The notes below the pieces were generated by a model. It made no database searches, had not been told where the DNA came from, and worked only from the letters and a program-made list of their open reading frames with translations. The position numbers were made by a program, and so were the translations under genes. From positions 1 through 5,176 of the forward strand of contig CACXFX010000182.1 in NCBI GenBank assembly GCA_902767055.1: DNA of 5,176 bases, given 5' to 3'. This document shows, in pieces, positions 1-5,076 of this stretch. Source of the stretch: an uncultured Pseudomonadota bacterium. GTDB taxonomy: Bacteria > Pseudomonadota > Alphaproteobacteria > RF32 > CAG-239. Numbering within the stretch: position 1 is the stretch's first letter; every line of letters begins with the position of its first letter.

Positions 1-49
1 AAAAAAACATTTTGTCAATACATTTTTTAAATTTTTTTGAAATTTTTGT

Positions 50-100
50 GCAAAATTTTTTGCTTAATAAAAAAATAAGTATTTATGCATAAAATTTTGC
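50..100. repeat. Pair of AT-rich inverted repeats before murJ
   Basis: Two similar 14-base inverted repeats lie in the AT-rich leader: GCAAAATTTTTTGC at 50-63 and GCATAAAATTTTGC at 87-100, which match at 11 of 14 positions. A 12-base perfect palindrome, TTTATGCATAAA, sits at 82-93 and overlaps the second copy. They could be a paired operator for the murJ operon. The base composition is so skewed towards A and T that chance is a real alternative. No convincing -35/-10 pair was found here: the best candidate, TTGCTT at 60-65 with TATGCA at 84-89, is poor. Confidence 0.25.
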
Positions 101-131
101 CAAAGAATAACGATTAAAGATGGAATGAAAA

Positions 132-1706
132 ATGTCATTGTTTAAATCTGTCGCCACTTTCGGCGGTTTTACGTTTTTAAGTCGAATCACGGGTTTTGTC
201 CGTGATATGGTTTTGGCCGATGTTTTGGGCGCCGGTATGGCCTCGGATGCATTTTTTGTTTCTTTTAAATTGCCAAATCTGTTTCGCAGTCTTTTTGCAG
301 AAGGGGCTTTTACAAGCGCGTTTGTACCGCTTTTTTCGCAAAAATTAATTTCGGAGGGTAAGAAAAAGTCTGTTTTTTTTGCATCTGAAGCCTTATCCGT
401 TTTATTTTTCTTTCTTTTGATATTTGTGCTGATTTTTGAGCTTTTAATGCCCTATGTTGTAACTGTTTTGGCTCCCGGTTTTGCCTCTGATCCTGCAAAA
501 ATTGAGCTTGCGACAACGCTTTGTCGTATCACATTTGTGTTTTTGCTTTTTATTTCAATCGTTTCTTTTCAGGCCGGCATTTTAAATTCGTTTGAAAAAT
601 TTGCCGCACCGGCGACGGCGCCGATTATCTTAAATTTGACAATGATTTCATCGGCATTTGTCATTGTGCCGTTTATGCCGATACCGGCTTACGGTTTTGC
701 CATCGGCATTACTTTGTCCGGAATTTTTGAAATTTTATGGCTTCGATTCGCACTTCATAAAATTGACGTTAAGGTCAGGCCTTTTGTTCATATACATAAA
801 ATTTTGAAAAATCCCGAAATTAAGACTTTGTTTAAGAAAATTGCACCGGGGGTGGTCGGTGCCGGAATTTATCAAATCAATATGGTGCTTGATACGATTC
901 TTGTTTCGCTTGTCGGTACGGGTGCAATTTCATGGCTTTATTATGCCAACAGATTGGAGCAACTGCCTTTGGGTGTGGTGGGAGCAGCCATCAGTGTTGC
1001 GCTTTTGCCCATTTTATCAAAACAGCTTAAATCGGGGGATATTATTGAGAGTAAGGCAACACAGGACAAGGCTGTTTTTTACGCCGCATTATTGTCATTT
1101 CCGGCTGCGGTGTTGATGATGGTGCTCGCCTATCCGATGATTAATATTTTATTTGAACACGGTAAGTTTTCAAATGCGGACAGTATTAAAACATCTTATG
1201 CCTTGATTGCTTATGCCGTCGGATTGCCGTGTTATGTGATGGTCAAAGCTTTAATGCCTAACTTTTTTGCCCGTGGTGACACTGTCACGCCGGTTAAATT
1301 CAGCGCTGTTGTTTTTGCTGTCAATTTTTGCTTTAATTTGATTTTGATGTTTCAATTCGGGCATGTCGGTATTGCCTCCGCTACAACCATTGCGGCATTT
1401 GTATCGCTTGGGCAGTACATTTACGGCTTAAAAAAACGCGGTTTTTGGTGTTTTTCAAAACCGCTTGTTATTCAAATCATTAAAATCATTGGTGTCTCGA
1501 TTTTAATGGGGCTTGCCGTGTCGTCGCTTGAAAACGGGTTTGACATGGTATTCGGCGATTGGCTGAAATTACCGTTTTTAATTAAATTATGTTTGTTTGG
1601 CTTTTTGGGTGCAAGCGGGTTGACAACTTTCTTGATTTTTGCTTTTATTTTGCATATCTTAGATATCAAAGAAATAATGAAAATGTTTTTGAAAAAAAAG
1701 GCTTAA
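132..1706 (+). CDS. murJ: Lipid II flippase MurJ (MviN family, MOP superfamily)
   Basis: Inner-membrane flippase that moves the undecaprenyl-linked peptidoglycan precursor lipid II from cytoplasm to periplasm. The 524-residue protein is hydrophobic throughout and close to the usual family length, consistent with about 14 membrane segments. The N-terminus carries the family signature: SRITGFVRD (R18, R24, D25), GAGMASDAFF (D39), FKLPNLFR (K46, R52) and AEGAF. R18, R24 and R52 align with the functional cavity arginines of E. coli MurJ, and R274 in YYANRLEQLP aligns with E. coli R270. The residue before it, usually Asp, is Asn273 here. The start is chosen because MSLFKSVATFGG matches the conserved N-terminus; a weak GGA lies at 122-124. 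It is first of four closely packed genes. The family call is very secure. Confidence 0.97.
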   Translation: MSLFKSVATFGGFTFLSRITGFVRDMVLADVLGAGMASDAFFVSFKLPNLFRSLFAEGAFTSAFVPLFSQKLISEGKKKSVFFASEALSVLFFFLLIFVLIFELLMPYVVTVLAPGFASDPAKIELATTLCRITFVFLLFISIVSFQAGILNSFEKFAAPATAPIILNLTMISSAFVIVPFMPIPAYGFAIGITLSGIFEILWLRFALHKIDVKVRPFVHIHKILKNPEIKTLFKKIAPGVVGAGIYQINMVLDTILVSLVGTGAISWLYYANRLEQLPLGVVGAAISVALLPILSKQLKSGDIIESKATQDKAVFYAALLSFPAAVLMMVLAYPMINILFEHGKFSNADSIKTSYALIAYAVGLPCYVMVKALMPNFFARGDTVTPVKFSAVVFAVNFCFNLILMFQFGHVGIASATTIAAFVSLGQYIYGLKKRGFWCFSKPLVIQIIKIIGVSILMGLAVSSLENGFDMVFGDWLKLPFLIKLCLFGFLGASGLTTFLIFAFILHILDIKEIMKMFLKKKA

Positions 1707-1709
1707 AGC

Positions 1710-2216
1710 ATGATTGAAATTGAAAAAACGCAAAATCCGAATGTCATGAATTTCTATACAAATAAGCCTCTTTTGAAAGAGGGATTTTCACTTTATGCCG
1801 ATTCTCAAACAAAAACACAAAATGATTTTTTGCAAAATGTTTTTGCGATGGCGCCTTTAAAGCGTGTTTTATTGTTGCCCGATATGCTTTTTGTTGAAAA
1901 AAAAGATGAGGCGGATTTTGATAAATTTGCGCCTTTGATTATGGCTTTTTTAGAAGATTTACATATCACAGAAGCAAAAAATGAAGCGCTTTGTTTAGAA
2001 AAAATAGAGGCTTTGGTTGAGGCACGGATTCGTCCGTTTTTAATCCGTGACGGCGGAAATATTGAGATAATTGATTTCAATGATGGGGTTTTAAGTGTTC
2101 GTTTTGAAGGGCATTGCAAAGGTTGCCCGCATGCCGACCAAACACTTAAAAACGTTATTGAGCACACAATAAAAAAATATTTACCGCAGGTGGTTTGTGT
2201 ACAAAAGGAGGTTTAA
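1710..2216 (+). CDS. NfuA/Nfu-type iron-sulfur cluster scaffold or carrier protein
   Basis: Cytoplasmic protein of the Nfu family, which binds a [4Fe-4S] cluster at a dimer interface and passes it to apo-enzymes. The 168 residues show the two-domain alphaproteobacterial and mitochondrial layout. An Nfu N-terminal domain covers about residues 1-85 and begins with the TQNPNVMNFY motif (family TPNPxxxKF). A NifU-like C-terminal domain covers about 95-165, with RPFLIRDGGNIE and the cluster-ligand motif C136-K-G-C139. Both cluster cysteines are intact. It is slightly shorter than typical alphaproteobacterial relatives (about 185 residues, from memory), mainly between the domains. It starts 3 bases after the murJ stop, with a modest AAAAGG at 1696-1701, so it is co-transcribed. 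The murJ-nfu linkage recurs in Alphaproteobacteria. No symbol is given because nfuA, nfu and nifU naming varies. Confidence 0.93.
   Translation: MIEIEKTQNPNVMNFYTNKPLLKEGFSLYADSQTKTQNDFLQNVFAMAPLKRVLLLPDMLFVEKKDEADFDKFAPLIMAFLEDLHITEAKNEALCLEKIEALVEARIRPFLIRDGGNIEIIDFNDGVLSVRFEGHCKGCPHADQTLKNVIEHTIKKYLPQVVCVQKEV
2205..2212 (+). promoter_or_regulatory. Perfect Shine-Dalgarno site before the glucosaminidase-fold gene
   Basis: AAGGAGGT is a full-length match to the anti-Shine-Dalgarno sequence. It lies within the last codons of the nfu gene, 4 bases before the ATG at 2217, and is far stronger than the other ribosome sites in the operon. It fixes the start codon and suggests this gene is translated independently of, and perhaps more than, its upstream neighbour. 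The spacing is slightly short. Confidence 0.8.
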
Positions 2217-3116
2217 ATGTTAAAATATTTGGCGGCCTTTTTATTGTTTTTTAGTTTTAACGCATCGGCAGAACGCCCCGCTTTTAAGATTGACCAAACG
2301 GGATTATATCTTAAAAATTATACCACAGACGGCTTAAAAAAGATGTTTAATGATTTAGGCTATGATAGTTATATCGATTTGCCGAATGATGAATATCCGC
2401 GCATATTTGTACAAAATATCCCCTCTGATTTTGCCCTGTTTGAAGACAAAACTTTGCGCAACCGTTATTTCATGCAAATACTGATACCGCTTATCTTAAA
2501 AGTCAATGAAGAAATTTCGCAGGAAAGAGAGATGCTTGAGGCGCTTGAGTATCACTTTGAACAAAATAAAGATTTTGATGACATGGATGTGTATTTTTTG
2601 GATCAATTGGCCTCAAAATATGACGTTTTCACACATTTTAAGGATACGCGAAAATATATATATATCATCAATGAATTAAAAGAAAAAATCGATATTATAC
2701 CGCCCTCGATTGTTATAGCATCTGCGGCAGTGCATACCGATTGGGGAACATCAAGAATCGCCATTAAAGCAAACAATCTTTTCAAGCTTCGCCTTTGGTA
2801 TACAAATGAAGGGTTAGAACCGCTTGAAGATCAAGAAGAAGGTTATCGCTATGAAATTTTTAACAACCTTGAAGAGAGTATCAAAGCCTATGCATTAAAG
2901 CTTAATTCAAATGTCAATTATAAAACTTTCAGGCAGGCGCGGGCCGTGGCTCGAAAACGAGGCGGTGTTCTGTATGGTAAACGAATGGATTTTTCACTGG
3001 TTTTGGATTCTAATCTGACAAATTATGCCGGCTTGATTGATTATACGCTGACTTACTATAAATTGCATTATATAGACAGGGCTCATTTAGAAGATGAGCA
3101 TCAATTTAAGGACTAA
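2217..3116 (+). CDS. Secreted Bax/FlgJ-like glucosaminidase-fold protein lacking the catalytic Glu
   Basis: Residues 1-18 form a signal peptide (hydrophobic LAAFLLFF core, NASA cleavage site before Glu19), so the mature protein is periplasmic. Residues about 80-285 resemble the Bax-like branch of the glucosaminidase (GH73-type) family. The matching blocks are the helix around RYFMQILIPLILKVNEEI, IPPSIVIASAAV, DWGTSRIAIKANNLF and SIKAYALKLNSNVNYKTFRQAR. Active members hydrolyse the glycan strand of peptidoglycan using a Glu three residues before the conserved WG (AxESxWG). Here that position is His173 (CAT at 2733-2735), with Asp175 nearby. The C-terminal block, usually a YSERG-like sequence, is also altered to DSNLTNYAG. 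The protein may be an inactive peptidoglycan-binding or regulatory relative, or may use another acid. The gene abuts nfu with no gap and precedes the sensor kinase by 3 bases. The fold assignment is fairly secure; activity is unknown. Confidence 0.82.
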   Translation: MLKYLAAFLLFFSFNASAERPAFKIDQTGLYLKNYTTDGLKKMFNDLGYDSYIDLPNDEYPRIFVQNIPSDFALFEDKTLRNRYFMQILIPLILKVNEEISQEREMLEALEYHFEQNKDFDDMDVYFLDQLASKYDVFTHFKDTRKYIYIINELKEKIDIIPPSIVIASAAVHTDWGTSRIAIKANNLFKLRLWYTNEGLEPLEDQEEGYRYEIFNNLEESIKAYALKLNSNVNYKTFRQARAVARKRGGVLYGKRMDFSLVLDSNLTNYAGLIDYTLTYYKLHYIDRAHLEDEHQFKD

Positions 3117-3119
3117 AAA

Positions 3120-4754
3120 ATGTATTTGAGCTTAAAGAAAAAAATTTTTTATATTGTTTTTGCGCTGTTTGTCATTATGGCAACACTGTTTTTATCGATT
3201 TTTATTTTGATCTATGCGGAAAAATATTCTTCGGATTTTGATTCTGTCTCAAAACGTAACCAATATGTGATGAGCCTCCTTCACGATAATATTACGATGC
3301 AACGAAAGCTCAATGATATACATATTAAAGTTTCACCGGTGATGGATGACGATTTGTCCGTCAAGCAGCGTGAACTTTCGCAAGAAGCGCGAATCAATGA
3401 AGAATTGCAACGCAATTTTAATGAACAGTCCAAGGCTTTTTTTGACGGTATGAAAATTATCGGCGTCAGCTCAATGCTGAGTTTGATATCTGTTTTGGGG
3501 CTCGGACTGATGTTGCAACGATGGGTGATTGTGCCGATTAATAAATTGACCGAGGCGACACAAAAAATTTCAAAAGGTGATTTTTCTTATCGTATATCCG
3601 CAAAGCCCAAACAGTTCTTTTTTGATGAGTTTGATGCGCTGGCATCAACGTTTAACAGTATGATTTCGAGTATTGAGCGCAATGTTGCCGAAATCAAAAA
3701 TTCCGAACGGTTTTTACAGGCTTTGATTGACGGTATACCGGATGGTATTCGCGTGATTGATCAAAATTGTAATGTTGTTATGCACAACAATGCTTATCAA
3801 AAACAATTTTCATCTGAAGGGCAAAAGCTTAAATGTTATGAAGCTTACGGGTTTGACAAAGTCTGTCCGGCAGGGATGTTTAGTTGTCCGCTAAAAGAGT
3901 TAAAATCCGAAAAATCAAGCAGTATCAGTATGATTCAAAATGTTTCCGGTCGTCCGCTGTCCGTCAATGCGGCGCCCTTAAAGGTGCTTAATTCAGAAAA
4001 TGAAAGCAATTTTTATATTATTGAATCAATCCGTGATTTAAGCGATGATATTCGTTTTTCGCATCAGCAAAAAATTGCTTCGCTCGGATTTTTGGCGACA
4101 TCTGTTGCGCATGAAATGAAAAATAATTTAGGCTCGACGCGTATGATTTTGGAGGCGCTTTTGGAAAATACGGGGCAAAATAAAGTATTAAGCCCGCAGG
4201 ATATAAAATATTTGCGCATGGTGTATGACCAAATTGTTGCAAGTGTTGAAATTCCGGAAAGATTGCTTAATCTTGCGCGTAACGATCCCGAAAAGAAAGA
4301 AGTTTTTGACTTAAAAGATAAAGTCGATGATGTCCTCTCGCTTTTGGATTATGAGGCAAAACGCAACGGGGTAAAAATAACGACGCAATATAAAACAGCC
4401 GAAAATAAAATTCTCGGAAATACGACCGATTTTAAGATGATTGTCTTAAATCTTGTTCAAAATGCAATAAAAGCCATGCCGTCCGGCGGTAAATTGCTGA
4501 TTTCGAGTAACAAAAACAAAAATGACGTCATACTTAAAATTCAGGATACGGGAACGGGTATCCCTTCCGACAAATTGCCGCATATTTTTGATCCGTTTTA
4601 TTCTCAGGGACAGGCAAGCCGCGCACAGGGAACGGGTTTGGGGTTGGCAATCGTTAAATCGCTTGTTGATAAATATCGCGGTAAAATAGAAGTTTCAAGT
4701 ATTGTCGGTAAAGGGACAACTTTTGAAATAAGATTTCCGAAAGCGAAAAACTGA
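3120..4754 (+). CDS. Membrane sensor histidine kinase (HAMP-PAS-HisKA-HATPase)
   Basis: Sensor kinase of 544 residues expected to autophosphorylate on His and pass phosphate to a response regulator. Order of parts: TM1 at about 9-33; a periplasmic loop at about 34-112, rich in charged and helical residues; TM2 at about 113-137; HAMP at about 135-188 (VPINKLTEATQKISKGDFSY); PAS at about 195-305 with C239, C249 and C256 in a CYEAYG...CP...CPL arrangement; and a HisKA dimerisation helix with phospho-accepting H331 in AHEMKNNLGS. The HATPase part has an N box with N448 (LVQNAIKAM), G1 D476-T-G-T-G, an F box HIFDPFY and G2 GTGLGLAI at 504-511. All ATP-site motifs are intact. The H box has Asn336 where Pro is usual. 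The start is supported by AAGGA at 3108-3112. No response regulator is adjacent, so the partner is elsewhere. Confidence 0.94.
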   Translation: MYLSLKKKIFYIVFALFVIMATLFLSIFILIYAEKYSSDFDSVSKRNQYVMSLLHDNITMQRKLNDIHIKVSPVMDDDLSVKQRELSQEARINEELQRNFNEQSKAFFDGMKIIGVSSMLSLISVLGLGLMLQRWVIVPINKLTEATQKISKGDFSYRISAKPKQFFFDEFDALASTFNSMISSIERNVAEIKNSERFLQALIDGIPDGIRVIDQNCNVVMHNNAYQKQFSSEGQKLKCYEAYGFDKVCPAGMFSCPLKELKSEKSSSISMIQNVSGRPLSVNAAPLKVLNSENESNFYIIESIRDLSDDIRFSHQQKIASLGFLATSVAHEMKNNLGSTRMILEALLENTGQNKVLSPQDIKYLRMVYDQIVASVEIPERLLNLARNDPEKKEVFDLKDKVDDVLSLLDYEAKRNGVKITTQYKTAENKILGNTTDFKMIVLNLVQNAIKAMPSGGKLLISSNKNKNDVILKIQDTGTGIPSDKLPHIFDPFYSQGQASRAQGTGLGLAIVKSLVDKYRGKIEVSSIVGKGTTFEIRFPKAKN

Positions 4755-4767
4755 TTTTATTTTTTAT

Positions 4768-4796
4768 TTGACAACGGACTTTTTTTATGCTCTAAT
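4768..4796 (+). promoter_or_regulatory. Near-consensus sigma70 promoter with extended -10
   Basis: A perfect -35 TTGACA at 4768-4773 is separated by exactly 17 bases from TCTAAT at 4791-4796 (5 of 6 to TATAAT). TG at 4788-4789 gives an extended -10 (TGcTCTAAT). Predicted transcription start is near 4803. This is by far the best promoter in the window and lies only 13 bases after the kinase stop codon. It should drive the structured leader and, through it, the gene at 5077, since no other promoter is visible before that gene. Activity is inferred from sequence only. Confidence 0.78.
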
Positions 4797-4885
4797 AATC
4801 TCAGGGTGATAAATTGATTTTATCGCCAAGTGCCGAAGTTTGGCGCGGAGCTTTAGTAAAGCTTTTCATAATCCACAGTGGAGAT

Positions 4886-4912
4886 AACACTGTTTTTGGG
4901 TGTTGTTTTTTT
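4886..4912 (+). terminator. Weak intrinsic terminator within the leader
   Basis: AACACT at 4886-4891 pairs with GGTGTT at 4899-4904 (one G-U pair), followed by G and seven T at 4906-4912. The stem is short and only moderately stable, but the T tract is good. Its 5' strand overlaps the CACTGT strand of the preceding hairpin (4875-4880 with 4888-4893), so the two cannot form together. GGTGT at 4899-4903 could instead pair with ACACC at 4921-4925. It could end a short RNA of about 110 bases or act as a conditional attenuator. Confidence 0.45.
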
Positions 4913-4955
4913 ATTAAATGACACCTTTATCCCCGAATTTGAAGCCGGGGAGCTG

Positions 4956-5051
4956 ATGGCGAATGTTCAGGATTTTCTAAAGGCTATCGGAGTCATTGGA
5001 TTATGTGATTTTACTACTCCCCGTCGCTCATCAATGGTGCGGCTTTTTTAA
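4956..5051 (+). CDS. Possible 31-residue leader ORF overlapping the second terminator
   Basis: An open frame starts at ATG 4956 (MANVQDFLKAIG...) and ends at TAA 5049-5051, so a ribosome reading it would run into the terminator hairpin. GGGGAG at 4947-4952 lies 3 bases upstream and could serve as a ribosome site. It is also the strand paired in hairpin HA. A 12-codon frame, MTPLSPNLKPGS (4918-4956), stops with TGA overlapping this ATG as TGATG, an arrangement that allows re-initiation, but it has no ribosome site. The frame stays open upstream to a GTG at 4878 (57 residues in total). The protein is not recognised. The frame may be a chance opening in a structured RNA. Confidence 0.2.
   Translation: MANVQDFLKAIGVIGLCDFTTPRRSSMVRLF
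5023..5049 (+). terminator. Intrinsic terminator before the last gene, possible attenuator
   Basis: GTCGC at 5023-5027 pairs with GCGGC at 5039-5043 (one G-U pair) around an 11-base loop that may contain two more pairs. Six T follow at 5044-5049. It lies between the only strong upstream promoter and the ribosome site at 5066-5070, which is the usual place for a conditional terminator. The base G5023 is shared with the long-range pairing 4946-4952/5017-5023. Alternatively it simply ends a stand-alone small RNA, leaving the next gene with a promoter I cannot see. Confidence 0.5.
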
Positions 5052-5065
5052 TATTAACAATAATT

Positions 5066-5070
5066 GGAGA
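5066..5070 (+). promoter_or_regulatory. Ribosome binding site deciding the start at 5077
   Basis: GGAGA lies 6 bases before ATG 5077. A competing ATG at 5073 is only 2 bases away and opens another frame with no signal peptide, so 5077 is preferred. Confidence 0.75.
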
Positions 5071-5076
5071 AAATGT

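Larger units (their letters stand above)
4803..5049 (+). ncRNA. Candidate structured leader RNA or small RNA, unrecognised family
   Basis: The stretch between the promoter and the last gene is full of potential hairpins. H1: GGTGATAAA 4805-4813 with TTTATCGCC 4819-4827 (9 pairs, one G-U). H2: CGCCAA 4824-4829 with TTGGCG 4840-4845. H3: AGCTTT 4849-4854 with AAAGCT 4858-4863. H4: ACAGTG 4875-4880 with CACTGT 4888-4893. Then comes a terminator-like hairpin at 4886-4912. HA: CCCCG 4931-4935 with CGGGG 4946-4950. HB: CGGGGAG 4946-4952 with CTCCCCG 5017-5023. A second terminator is at 5023-5049. Several share strands (H1/H2, H4/first terminator, HA/HB), as in attenuators and riboswitches. It does not match tmRNA, SRP RNA, RNase P, 6S RNA or common riboswitches as I know them. 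It may be a roughly 110-base small RNA ending near 4912, a 247-base leader, or both. Function is unknown. Confidence 0.5.

Noticed and set aside
841..1116. 91-codon forward frame within murJ
   Set aside because: It lies entirely inside the well-matched murJ frame, has no ribosome site and its product resembles no family; it is an overlapping shadow.
1805..2167. 120-codon reverse-strand frame opposite the nfu gene
   Set aside because: It is antisense to clearly conserved Nfu domains and rich in Ser and Lys from reversed AT-rich codons; no start signals were seen.
4018..4242. 74-codon reverse-strand frame opposite the kinase HisKA region
   Set aside because: The forward strand encodes intact conserved kinase motifs here, so the reverse frame is a by-product.
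4869..4936. DnaA-box-like words (TAATCCACA near 4869-4877, TTATCCCCG near 4928-4936) suggesting an origin
   Set aside because: Only two imperfect matches, no array, no dnaA or partition gene nearby, and the bases are better explained as hairpin strands.
4931..4950. Reverse-strand CCCCG...TTCAAAT...CGGGG resembling a tRNA T arm
   Set aside because: The loop is 10 rather than 7 bases and no acceptor, D or anticodon arm can be built around it.
4953..4965. CTGATGG resembling the hammerhead ribozyme CUGAUGA core
   Set aside because: The final A of the core is missing and there is no GAAA segment or cleavage triplet in the required arrangement.
4803..5049. 6S RNA, tmRNA, SRP RNA or RNase P RNA
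   Set aside because: The diagnostic sequences I know for each are absent, such as the SRP GGAAGGAAGCAGC-type loop, the tmRNA T arm and the RNase P GAGGAAAGUCC motif. A diverged 6S RNA cannot be fully excluded by eye.
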